Origin: an uncultured Cryomorphaceae bacterium
Lineage (GTDB): Bacteria > Bacteroidota > Bacteroidia > Flavobacteriales > Schleiferiaceae
Length of the DNA stretch: 13,698 nucleotides
NCBI GenBank assembly: GCA_937900215.1
Contig: CALCFH010000480.1
Span: 1-13,698 of the forward strand
Reading direction: 5' to 3'
The notes below the pieces were generated by a model, which saw nothing but the letters and a program-made list of their open reading frames with translations, had not been told where the DNA came from and searched no databases. Of the stretch, positions 1 to 6,415 are shown in pieces. Made by a program: the position numbers and the translations under genes. Each line of letters opens with the position of its first letter. Position 1 is the stretch's first letter.

Positions 1-239
1 TGGAAGTTATGAAGGCAATGACGGATATTGGAAATCCGAATTCAGTTACAGATGCAGCGGTTGGTGCAATGTGTGCGAGAACAGCAGTACATGGAGCTTA
101 CCTCAATGTGCGCATAAATTGCAAGGATTTCTCTGATTCGGATTATGTAGAAAAGATGCTAAAGAATTCTACAGCCTTGTTAGGCAAGGCTGTAGAATTG
201 GAGAAAACTATTTTGGAAATGGCAGAACTAAAGATGTAA
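1..239 (+). CDS. Formimidoyltetrahydrofolate cyclodeaminase-type protein, C-terminal fragment
   Basis: This is the 3' end of a gene that begins before the window. The frame is open from the first bases, so the Met codon at 9 is internal rather than a start. The visible part contains the stretch NPNSVTDAAVGAMCARTAVHG followed by YLNVRIN, which I recognise as the C-terminal portion of the cyclodeaminase (FTCD_C) family. Members convert 5-formimino-tetrahydrofolate to methenyl-tetrahydrofolate plus ammonia in histidine degradation and folate one-carbon metabolism. They are cytosolic and helical. Whether a formiminotransferase domain is fused upstream cannot be seen. The stop codon overlaps the rimO stop region by 12 nt (convergent genes). 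A perfect 15-bp inverted repeat lies inside this coding end. Family assignment is from memory of the motif, and the exact activity is inferred. Confidence 0.8.
   Translation, partial: EVMKAMTDIGNPNSVTDAAVGAMCARTAVHGAYLNVRINCKDFSDSDYVEKMLKNSTALLGKAVELEKTILEMAELKM
165..199. repeat. Perfect 15-bp inverted repeat (hairpin) inside a coding end
   Basis: AATTCTACAGCCTTG at 165-179 is followed by a 5-nt loop and its exact reverse complement at 185-199. It lies inside the cyclodeaminase coding sequence (residues NSTALLGKAVEL) and 29 nt beyond the rimO stop on the minus strand. It could end the rimO transcript: on the minus strand it is followed by CTTTAGCATCTTTT, only a loose U-rich tail. It could also simply be a stable mRNA 3'-end structure. 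Confidence 0.6.
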
Positions 240-1550
240 ATCGGCTTCAATTACCTTGGCGTGTAAGTCGTAGTCTGTAGCAGATTCTACTAAAACTTTA
301 CAGAAATCACCCACACGTAAATAGCCTTCAGAAACAGGAATGAGCACTTCGTTGTCAACATCTGGACTGTCGAATTCTGTTCTACCGATATAGAAGTCTC
401 CCTCTACTTTATCAATAATTACTTTAAACTCCTTTCCTATGCGCTCTTGATTGAGCTCATAGGAGATAGAGCGCTGAATATCCATAATATCGTTGGCTCT
501 CTCTTGTTTTGTTTGCTCATCTACATCATCTTCAAGTAGATAGGCATGTGTATTTTCTTCATGACTATAGGTGAAACAACCCAATCTTTCAAATCGCGAT
601 TTTTCAACCCAATTTGAAAGTATTTCGAAGTCTTCATTCGATTCTCCCGGATAGCCTACAATAAGTGTAGTTCGAATAGTAATTCCGGGAACCACTTTTC
701 GAATACGCTCAATTAATTTTTCGGTTTTTTCTTGGGTTGTGCCTCTGCGCATTGATTTCAAAACTGAATCAGAAATATGCTGTAGCGGAATGTCTATATA
801 GTTGCAGATTTTTTCTTCCTCTCTTATTACTTCTAAAATATCTTCTGGAAATCCGGTTGGAAAAAGGTAATGGAGTCGAATCCATTCTATTCCCTCAACC
901 TTGACCAACTCGCGTAATAATTCAGCTAGATTTCTTTTTTTGTATATATCAAGACCGTAATAGGTTAAATCTTGAGCAATCAGAATGAGTTCTTTCACTC
1001 CCTTTGCAGCGAGCTTTTCGGCTTGAACCACCAGTTTATCGATAGGCGTAGAAATATGCTTTCCTCTCATTAGAGGAATGGCACAAAAAGAGCAAGGTCT
1101 ATCGCAACCTTCAGATATTTTTAGGTATGCAAAATGAGAGGGGGTTGTGAGAAGGCGCTGGCCGACTAGCTCATGCTTGTAGTCTGCTCCTAATGTTTTT
1201 AGTAAACGTGGGAGATCTCTAGTTCCGAACCAATCGTCGATATCTGGAATCTCTTTTTGAAGTTCAGGCTTATAGCGTTCAGACAAGCAGCCTGTAACAT
1301 AGACTTTTTCTACCTTTCCTCTGCTTTTTAAGTCTGAAAAGTGGAGTATGGTGTCAATAGATTCTTGCTTGGCATTGTCGATAAATCCGCAAGTGTTGAT
1401 AACAATAATATTTCCTTCTTCTGACTCGTGAACTACTTCTTTTCCATTGGCTTCTAATTGTCCCATTAGGACTTCAGAATCATAAATATTTTTGGAGCAA
1501 CCCAAGGTTACCACATTGATTTTCTTTTTGCCTGTTCCTCTTGTCCTCAT
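228..1550 (-). CDS. rimO: Ribosomal protein S12 methylthiotransferase RimO
   Basis: A radical-SAM enzyme that adds a methylthio group to a conserved aspartate of ribosomal protein S12 in the cytosol. From the start used here (ATG at 1550, 440 aa) the N-terminal methylthiotransferase domain carries three cluster-binding cysteines: Cys18 in LGCSKN, Cys54 in NTCGFI and Cys88 in TGCLSERY. The radical-SAM CxxxCxxC motif is GCDRPCSFCAIP (Cys149, Cys153, Cys156). A TRAM-like RNA-binding domain forms the C-terminus. LGCSKN with this layout separates RimO from MiaB. An upstream in-frame ATG at 1583 is unlikely because it lies inside the terminator of the preceding operon. That leaves a very short leader, so expression may depend partly on read-through from rplI. 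The gene converges with the cyclodeaminase gene with a 12-nt overlap. Confidence 0.95.
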   Translation of the reverse strand: MRTRGTGKKKINVVTLGCSKNIYDSEVLMGQLEANGKEVVHESEEGNIIVINTCGFIDNAKQESIDTILHFSDLKSRGKVEKVYVTGCLSERYKPELQKEIPDIDDWFGTRDLPRLLKTLGADYKHELVGQRLLTTPSHFAYLKISEGCDRPCSFCAIPLMRGKHISTPIDKLVVQAEKLAAKGVKELILIAQDLTYYGLDIYKKRNLAELLRELVKVEGIEWIRLHYLFPTGFPEDILEVIREEEKICNYIDIPLQHISDSVLKSMRRGTTQEKTEKLIERIRKVVPGITIRTTLIVGYPGESNEDFEILSNWVEKSRFERLGCFTYSHEENTHAYLLEDDVDEQTKQERANDIMDIQRSISYELNQERIGKEFKVIIDKVEGDFYIGRTEFDSPDVDNEVLIPVSEGYLRVGDFCKVLVESATDYDLHAKVIEADLHL

Positions 1551-1567
1551 ATTGATAGTATAATCAT

Positions 1568-1600
1568 AAAAAAAGCCCATCAAAAATTGATGGGCTAAAA
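1568..1600 (-). terminator. Rho-independent terminator of the rpsF-rpsR-rplI operon
   Basis: A 10-bp perfect stem (74-83 and 87-96 of the 1500 block: AGCCCATCAA / TTGATGGGCT) has a 3-nt loop. Read on the minus strand it is followed by a run of seven T. It lies 22 nt past the rplI stop and just before the rimO start. Confidence 0.85.
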
Positions 1601-1617
1601 TATAAGCTTGAATAAAA

Positions 1618-2076
1618 TTACTTCGACTTTATTTCAGCTACAACTTCAAATTCAATCTCAGTATTCACTTCTCTATGAAGGCGAACCTTAGCAGTGTATT
1701 TTCCAACACTTTTAATGGTTGTACCGGGAATTTGAATGAATTTCTTGTCGATTTGAATACCTGCTCTGCTCAATTCAAGAGCTAAATCGGAATTGGAAAG
1801 CGAACCAAATAATTTGTTTCCACGTCCAACTTTCGCTACCATTTTCAGAGCAACTTCTCTCAGTTTCTCAGACTGAGCCTTTGCATCCTCAATGAGTTTA
1901 GCCTCTTTGTGTGCGCGCTGACGAAGGTTTTCAGCTAGAACTTTTTTCGCAGAATCGGTAGCCAAAGTAGCCATTCCTTGAGGAATGAGATAATTGCGAC
2001 CAAATCCGTTTTTTACAATGATAACATCGTCTTTAAAGCCGAGGTTATCTACATCTTGGTTAAGAATTACTTGCAT
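1618..2076 (-). CDS. rplI: 50S ribosomal protein L9
   Basis: This large-subunit protein binds 23S rRNA near the L1 stalk base. The start MQVILNQDVDNLGFKDD and the motif VKNGFGRNYLIPQGMA are the diagnostic N-terminal L9 signature. The central Lys/Ala-rich connecting helix (AENLRQRAHKEAKLIEDAKAQ) and the C-terminal domain follow. At 152 aa the length is normal. It starts 3 nt after the rpsR stop, so it is the third gene of the rpsF-rpsR-rplI operon, and a strong terminator follows it. Nothing unusual is seen. Confidence 0.97.
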   Translation of the reverse strand: MQVILNQDVDNLGFKDDVIIVKNGFGRNYLIPQGMATLATDSAKKVLAENLRQRAHKEAKLIEDAKAQSEKLREVALKMVAKVGRGNKLFGSLSNSDLALELSRAGIQIDKKFIQIPGTTIKSVGKYTAKVRLHREVNTEIEFEVVAEIKSK

Positions 2077-2079
2077 GGC

Positions 2080-2373
2080 TTACTTTAAATTATCGGTTAC
2101 ATAAGGCATCAAAGCAAGATGGCGAGATCTCTTAATGGCTTGCGAAAGTTTACGCTGATACTTTAGGCTTGTACCAGTAAGACGACGAGGTAGGATTCTT
2201 CCTTGCTCATTCACAAATTTCAATAAGAAATCTGGGTCTTTATGGTCAATGTATTTAATTCCTGTTTTCTTGAAAAAACAAAAACGGTTTTTTGTATTTG
2301 TTTCAATAGCTATGGGCTGCAAATAGCGAATTTCGCTTTGCGATTGGCCTGAAGCTGCTTGTAAATCACTCAT
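2080..2373 (-). CDS. rpsR: 30S ribosomal protein S18
   Basis: This small-subunit protein pairs with S6 on 16S rRNA. The conserved core is visible: [31 protein letters not shown] and [21 protein letters not shown]. The 97-aa length includes a roughly 25-residue N-terminal extension before the core, which is rich in Gln and Ser. It lies 11 nt downstream of rpsF and 3 nt upstream of rplI in one operon. The start has no recognisable Shine-Dalgarno sequence, only an A-rich leader, as is usual for Bacteroidota ribosomal genes. Confidence 0.97.
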   Translation of the reverse strand: MSDLQAASGQSQSEIRYLQPIAIETNTKNRFCFFKKTGIKYIDHKDPDFLLKFVNEQGRILPRRLTGTSLKYQRKLSQAIKRSRHLALMPYVTDNLK

Positions 2374-2384
2374 TTATTTTGGTG

Positions 2385-2723
2385 TTATGCGTTAGACTTG
2401 GCTTTGTTTCTCCGACTTTCGGCATATGCTAAAGCATATTTGTCGAGGGCAACGGTTAAAAATCTCATGATGCGCTCATCGCGCTTAAGATTCACTTCCA
2501 ATCCATTGATGTGCTCTCCATCCATCTCGAATTGTAGAAGCTCGTAAAAGCCGCTTTTTTTCTTCTCAATAGGATAGGCTAGCTTTCGCAGACCCCAGTT
2601 CTCGCTGTGCACCACCTTGCCGCCATTGGCTTCGATGATACCCCTGAACTTGTCTACCGTTTCCCTTACCTGCTCGGCAGATAAGACGGGATTCAAAATG
2701 AAAACGGTCTCGTAATGACTCAT
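2385..2723 (-). CDS. rpsF: 30S ribosomal protein S6
   Basis: This small-subunit protein heterodimerises with S18. The start chosen is ATG at 2723, giving MSHYETVFILNPVLSAEQV, the canonical S6 N-terminus, and a 112-aa product. The in-frame extension up to 2777 would run through the promoter box at 2775-2782, so it is rejected. Other S6 motifs are GGKVVHSENWGLRKLAYPIEKKKSGFYELLQF and the conserved RDERIMRFLTV. The C-terminal tail is basic and Ala-rich. It is the first gene of rpsF-rpsR-rplI and is transcribed divergently from the polysaccharide cassette. Confidence 0.97.
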   Translation of the reverse strand: MSHYETVFILNPVLSAEQVRETVDKFRGIIEANGGKVVHSENWGLRKLAYPIEKKKSGFYELLQFEMDGEHINGLEVNLKRDERIMRFLTVALDKYALAYAESRRNKAKSNA

Positions 2724-2774
2724 TTGGGTTATAACTTTTTGATTAATACTCCATTGCATTTTGCAAAGGGACGG

Positions 2775-2782
2775 CAAAGATA
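2775..2782 (-). promoter_or_regulatory. Bacteroidota-type -7 box of the rpsF operon
   Basis: On the minus strand this reads TATCTTTG, an exact match to the Bacteroidota housekeeping consensus TAnnTTTG. It would place the transcription start near 2768, leaving a leader of about 45 nt before the rpsF ATG at 2723. The -33 element is not clear; only a T-rich stretch is present. Confidence 0.7.
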
Positions 2783-2816
2783 CTATTTTTATGAAAATGA
2801 AAAAGGGTTCTATTAA

Positions 2817-2831
2817 AATTCGATTCGAATT
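2817..2831. repeat. 15-nt perfect palindrome between divergent genes
   Basis: AATTCGA-T-TCGAATT has 7-bp arms around one central base. It lies in the 168-nt intergenic region between the ribosomal operon and the polysaccharide cassette, upstream of the rpsF -7 box. Its geometry is that of a dimeric-regulator operator, but AT-rich palindromes can occur by chance. Confidence 0.4.
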
Positions 2832-2843
2832 AATCTATTCTTC

Positions 2844-2850
2844 TAATTTG
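2844..2850 (+). promoter_or_regulatory. Possible weak -7 element of the flippase gene
   Basis: TAATTTG is one base shorter than the Bacteroidota -7 consensus TAnnTTTG. It stands about 40 nt before the favoured flippase ATG at 2892. The region where a -33 box would fall overlaps the 2817-2831 palindrome. This is a weak call. Confidence 0.3.
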
Positions 2851-2891
2851 TAGACGATTTGGAAGTAATTTCCGCCCATCTAAAGTCATCA

Positions 2892-4226
2892 ATGCTCGCA
2901 TTTTTCCGTTCAAATAAGTTTCTATCTCTTGCCAGCAATGGTAGTTCTGCTGTATTGGGAGTGCTCCGATTTGGCATAACTGCCCGATTGTTAGCACCTA
3001 ATGAATTTGGAATCTGGGCCTTTTTTCTGATGTTTTATTCTTTGTTCGATATGCTAAGAACTGGCTTATTGAGCAATGTAGTTGTTAAGAAATGGTCTGA
3101 GACCGATAATCCGGAAAAGCATAAGAATATCATGGGTGCCACTTGGCAGTTGGCAGGTGGGCTAAGTTTGGGTTTGAGTTTGCTCTCGATTTTGGGATTA
3201 ATAGTCTTAAAGCAAATTGATGCAGGGGAAGCCTATATTCTAACGGCTTTATATTTTGCTCCATCTATGATGCTGAGTTTACCTCAGACAGTGGCAACTT
3301 GGTTGCTTAGTGCACAAATGAAATTTGACTCTTTACTTGGTCTTCGTTTGGCATTGCAAATTCCTGCTATTTTACTCACTCTTGCGCTCTATTGGTTCTT
3401 TCCAATTATGAAGTGGTATGGTTATGTCCCTCTTCATGCCATTTTTATCATTCAACTTATATCTACCGCATGGGTGTCGGCCATCTGCTTGGTTATGGGT
3501 TGGGGTGGATTTTCATATTTGAAACGAGGCACTGCCAAGTTGAGAAAAGAATTAGTAGACTTCGGGAGATATAGCATGGGCACATCAATAAGTACCCATT
3601 TGTTAAAGAGCTCAGATACTTTTTTACTCATGCCATTCAGAGGTCCAGTAGCCGTTGCCTTGTACAATATTCCTGAAAGACTACTGCAGATTTTGGAAAT
3701 CCCTGTTCGCTCAGTGGTACAAGCTACCTTCCCAAAATTGGCTAGGGTTTTTCACAAGAATCCAGATGATTTTAATCGCACTCTTCATGGAGAAACCTTC
3801 ATTTTAACCATCGGAATGCTCCCAGTTGTTATCGCTGTCCTCTATTTCGCAGATACTTTAGTCTTATGGCTCGGTGGAGCAAACTATGCTGATTCAGCAA
3901 ATGTGTTAAGAGTTTTTGCTATTTATACAGCCTTGGTGCCAATGGATAGGTATGCGGGTATTGCCATGGATGCGATGGGTAAACCAGAGCTAAACTTCAG
4001 AAAAGTTATTATTATGTTGTTAATAAACTTGGTGGGAGATATTGTTGTTTTAGCCTTGGGCTATGGCGTATTAGCCGTCTCACTCGTGTCTGTTTTGACC
4101 TTTGCAATGGGTGTTTTTTATGGGTATTATTTACTCCTTAAAACTACCGAAATACCTTTAAAAACAGTCCTTTCCATGGGTTATGAAGGACTAATGCGTA
4201 GAATTGGCACTGGATCAAGAAGTTAA
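2892..4226 (+). CDS. Wzx-like polysaccharide flippase (MATE/MOP superfamily)
   Basis: A polytopic inner-membrane protein that probably flips undecaprenyl-linked glycan units to the periplasm. The N-terminus reads SLASNGSSAVLGVLRFGITARLLAPNEFGIWAFF, the usual first helices of oligosaccharide flippases (an LLxPxEFG motif after helix 1). About 12 hydrophobic segments are spread over 444 aa. Arg195-Tyr-type loops and the central SSDTFLLMPFRGPVAVALYNIPERL segment are also typical of the family. ATG at 2892 is preferred over the in-frame TTG at 2859, which would add 11 residues in a poorly hydrophobic stretch. It is divergent from rpsF, and a T11 tract directly follows its stop. The specific substrate cannot be read from sequence; a Wzk/MurJ-like role is less likely given the polysaccharide genes downstream. 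Confidence 0.85.
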   Translation: MLAFFRSNKFLSLASNGSSAVLGVLRFGITARLLAPNEFGIWAFFLMFYSLFDMLRTGLLSNVVVKKWSETDNPEKHKNIMGATWQLAGGLSLGLSLLSILGLIVLKQIDAGEAYILTALYFAPSMMLSLPQTVATWLLSAQMKFDSLLGLRLALQIPAILLTLALYWFFPIMKWYGYVPLHAIFIIQLISTAWVSAICLVMGWGGFSYLKRGTAKLRKELVDFGRYSMGTSISTHLLKSSDTFLLMPFRGPVAVALYNIPERLLQILEIPVRSVVQATFPKLARVFHKNPDDFNRTLHGETFILTIGMLPVVIAVLYFADTLVLWLGGANYADSANVLRVFAIYTALVPMDRYAGIAMDAMGKPELNFRKVIIMLLINLVGDIVVLALGYGVLAVSLVSVLTFAMGVFYGYYLLLKTTEIPLKTVLSMGYEGLMRRIGTGSRS

Positions 4227-4237
4227 TTTTTTTTTTT
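4227..4237 (+). repeat. T11 homopolymer after the flippase stop
   Basis: Eleven consecutive T immediately follow the TAA at 4224-4226. No GC-rich stem precedes them, so this is not a standard terminator. The tract is long enough to be prone to slippage and lies upstream of the next gene's promoter region. Confidence 0.7.
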
Positions 4238-4250
4238 GAAAGTTTCCCAT

Positions 4251-4273
4251 ATTAGGAAATTCTAATATTTTTG
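4251..4273 (+). promoter_or_regulatory. Putative promoter and imperfect palindrome of the sigma-54 regulator gene
   Basis: TATTTTTG at 4266-4273 matches the Bacteroidota -7 consensus TAnnTTTG and sits 29 nt before the GTG start. Overlapping its left edge is ATTAGGAAATTCTAAT (4251-4266), an imperfect palindrome with 6 of 8 pairs matched, which could be an operator. The -33 element is unclear: TTTC at 4243-4246 has suitable spacing but is not TTG. Confidence 0.4.
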
Positions 4274-4302
4274 CACTCACTACCTTATTTACTAACAATA
4301 GA

Positions 4303-5643
4303 GTGCTACGAATTTTTATTATAGAAGACGACGAGATGTATGGCAAAGTGCTGAGACACCAATTGTCGTTGAATCCAGAGAATGAGGTTAGCCTTTTTCA
4401 GTCTGGTAAAGAATTCCTCAAGCACCTTCATCAAAAGCCAGATTTAATCACTTTGGATTATTCCTTGCCCGACATGACTGGTCAAGAAGTTTTGAAGCGT
4501 ATTGTTGACTTTGACAAAGACTTACCTGTCGTTATTGTTTCTGGACAAGAAGATATTGGCACAGCGGTAAGCTTGTTACGCGAAGGGGCATACGATTATA
4601 TTGTTAAGGACGAGAATACCAAAGACAGACTTTGGAATATGGTGAATCGCATTCAGAATAGATCTGAATTGGTTCATGAGGTAGAGCGTCTACGAGAAGA
4701 GGTTACGGCAAAATATGATTTCAGTAGTATAAAGGGAAATTCGGATGTATTAAAGAAGGTCTTCCGTTTAATCGAGAAATCCATTCAAACAAATATTACG
4801 GTTTCTATAACAGGGGAGACTGGAACAGGAAAAGAACAGGTTGCCAAAGCAATTCACTACAACTCTTCCGCTCGAAAAAGGCCCTTTGTTGCTGTGAATA
4901 TGGCGGCTATTCCGAAAGATTTGGTGGAAAGTGAGTTGTTCGGATATGAAAAAGGAGCTTTCACAGGTGCAAATACCCGGAAAATTGGACGCTTCGAAGA
5001 GGCAAACAACAGTACCCTATTTCTAGATGAAATTGGAGAGCTTGATTTACATGTTCAGGCAAAACTTCTGCGCGTTCTTCAAGAAAAAGAAATTACCCGT
5101 TTGGGTAGCAATACGCCAGTTAAAGTAAGCTCTAGAATCATTGTGGCAACCCAAAAGAACTTAGCCGAAGAGGTGAGGAAAGGCAATTTTAGAGAAGATT
5201 TGTATTTCAGATTACTTGGTTTACCGATAGAACTTCCTCCTCTGAGAGAAAGAGGGAATGACATTATTATTCTTGCTAAATTCTTTGCAGACGAGTTTTG
5301 CAAAGAGAATAAATTACCCAAAGTATCCATAACAACAGAAGCCCAGAACAAAATGGTCAACTATCGATGGCCTGGAAACGTACGCGAACTAAAGGCTGTA
5401 GTAGAGTTGGGGGTGGTATTATGCGATGATGCTGTGATCACAGATGAAAATTTGAACTTTCACACTTCCGACGACATTGGAAGTTTCATGAATGAAGAAT
5501 TGATTTTAAGAGAATACACCAATCGAATTATCAAATACTATCTGAATAGATATGACAACAATGTGGTTCGGGTTGCTGATATTTTAGATATCGGAAAGTC
5601 AACAATATACCGTCTAATTAGGAATGAAGAAATTATTATCTAG
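4303..5643 (+). CDS. NtrC-family sigma-54-dependent response regulator
   Basis: A three-domain transcription activator. The receiver (about 1-120) has the acidic pair Asp9-Asp10, phosphoacceptor Asp52 in TLDYSLPD, Ser80 and Lys102, all intact. The AAA+ domain (about 140-380) has Walker A GETGTGKE (171-178), the sigma-54 contact loop GAFTGA (218-223), Walker B TLFLDEIGE (near 238-246) and the arginine-finger region REDLYFRL. A C-terminal Fis-like helix-turn-helix ends in DILDIGKSTIYRLIRNEE. An intact GAFTGA means it should remodel sigma-54 holoenzyme. The start is GTG at 4303; no in-frame ATG lies upstream. The Hpt gene starts 2 nt after its stop, so the two are co-transcribed and may be partners. 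Targets are not identifiable: no convincing -24/-12 element was found in the intergenic regions inspected. Confidence 0.93.
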   Translation: MLRIFIIEDDEMYGKVLRHQLSLNPENEVSLFQSGKEFLKHLHQKPDLITLDYSLPDMTGQEVLKRIVDFDKDLPVVIVSGQEDIGTAVSLLREGAYDYIVKDENTKDRLWNMVNRIQNRSELVHEVERLREEVTAKYDFSSIKGNSDVLKKVFRLIEKSIQTNITVSITGETGTGKEQVAKAIHYNSSARKRPFVAVNMAAIPKDLVESELFGYEKGAFTGANTRKIGRFEEANNSTLFLDEIGELDLHVQAKLLRVLQEKEITRLGSNTPVKVSSRIIVATQKNLAEEVRKGNFREDLYFRLLGLPIELPPLRERGNDIIILAKFFADEFCKENKLPKVSITTEAQNKMVNYRWPGNVRELKAVVELGVVLCDDAVITDENLNFHTSDDIGSFMNEELILREYTNRIIKYYLNRYDNNVVRVADILDIGKSTIYRLIRNEEIII

Positions 5644-5645
5644 TT

Positions 5646-6011
5646 ATGGTAGATGAGCAATTATTCAGTTTGAGGCAATTGGAAGAGCTTGCAAGTGGAA
5701 GTGAAGACTTCGTTCAGAGCATGATCGAAACCTTTATTGAGCATTCGCCTAAACAGGTGCACGATGTAGTAGAGGCCTATGAAAATAGAAATTATAAGGC
5801 AATGGGCGATGCGGCTCATAAAATCAAGCCTTCGTTAGACTTATTTGAGATTAAAGGCTTGAAGGATGTTATACGAAGAATTGAAAAGCAAGGACGACAT
5901 GGTGATGTTGAACCTACTTTAGCGAAAGAAATAGCATTGTTTAGAGACACAACCATTGCAGCAATAGAGGCAATGAAAAGCAGTATTCAAGAAGAACCAA
6001 CCGAACCCTAA
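5646..6011 (+). CDS. Hpt-domain histidine phosphotransfer protein
   Basis: A 121-aa cytosolic helical-bundle protein that relays phosphoryl groups between receivers. The phosphorylatable residue is His58 in DAAHKIKPSLDLF, matching the Hpt pattern HxxK. The upstream helix FVQSMIETFIEHSPKQVHDVVEAYENRNYKAMG is typical of the family. It lies 2 nt after the sigma-54 regulator and 11 nt before a second response regulator. This order suggests a phosphorelay in which an unlinked hybrid histidine kinase passes phosphate through this protein to one or both regulators. No kinase is present in the window. The direction of phosphate flow is inferred. Confidence 0.9.
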   Translation: MVDEQLFSLRQLEELASGSEDFVQSMIETFIEHSPKQVHDVVEAYENRNYKAMGDAAHKIKPSLDLFEIKGLKDVIRRIEKQGRHGDVEPTLAKEIALFRDTTIAAIEAMKSSIQEEPTEP

Positions 6012-6022
6012 CCTACTATAAA

Positions 6023-6415
6023 TTGTATGTACTAGATACCACAGGAAAGCATGTTTTAATCATTGACGATGAGCCAGTGATGCTTAAACTCCTTGAGCAA
6101 ATTCTCAAATCGAAGTATGTTGTAGATACTCAGGAAAATGGGAAAGATGCGTTGGAATGGCTTTATTCTGGAAATATTCCCGATCTGATTGTGGCGGACT
6201 TAAAAATGCCTGAATTGGACGGATTTGAGTTTATTCGATTGATTCGTTAAAGTGGGTACTTTGCCGACTTACCTTTGATCGTTCTATCTGGAGAGGAGAG
6301 TAGTTCTAAGAGAATTCGTTGCCTAAAACTAGGCGCTAATGATTATCTAATCAAACCCTTTAATCCTGAAGAATTATCGCTGCGTATTGAAAACCTCTTG
6401 AGATTAAAAATGTAA
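6023..6415 (+). pseudogene. Single-domain response regulator interrupted by an in-frame stop
   Basis: A CheY-like receiver that reads through in one frame from 6023 to 6415 except for TAA at 6248-6250 (codon 76). Before the stop are Asp15-Asp16 and phosphoacceptor Asp59 in VADLKMPELDG. After it the same frame carries Ser89 in LIVLSGEE and Lys111 in YLIKPF, so every active-site residue is present on one side or the other. The break falls right after helix 3 (FEFIRLIR*SGYFADLP). A codon such as CAA would fit the position by a single C-to-T change. Translation of 6023-6250 alone gives 75 residues lacking the switch Ser and Lys, unlikely to fold or signal. The start is probably TTG at 6023. The next gene's ATG directly abuts the distal stop. 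Alternatives are a sequencing error or suppression of the stop. Confidence 0.85.

Noticed and set aside
1551..1583. Upstream start for RimO at 1583
   Set aside because: It lies within the terminator hairpin of the ribosomal operon, and the added residues are not family-like.
2724..2768. S6:S18-binding leader motif in the rpsF 5' untranslated region
   Set aside because: The leader is about 45 nt and I see only a small TTGCA/TGCAA hairpin, without the CCG box expected for that motif.
2724..2777. N-terminal extension of S6 starting at 2777
   Set aside because: It would run through the TATCTTTG promoter box and adds residues unlike S6; the canonical MSHYETVFILNP starts at 2723.
4167..4191. Inverted repeat GTCCTT/AAGGAC as flippase terminator
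   Set aside because: The arms are only 6 bp with a 13-nt loop, inside the coding sequence and 35 nt before the T run.
4203..4220. Possible sigma-54 -24/-12 promoter (TTGGCACTGG...)
   Set aside because: TGGCAC is present but no GC follows at the required 10-nt spacing. A similar GG/GC pair at 2861-2875 is off by one.
6248..6250. TAA recoded as sense
   Set aside because: Other genes in the window end in TAA, and no stop-codon readthrough context or selenocysteine-type signal is seen.
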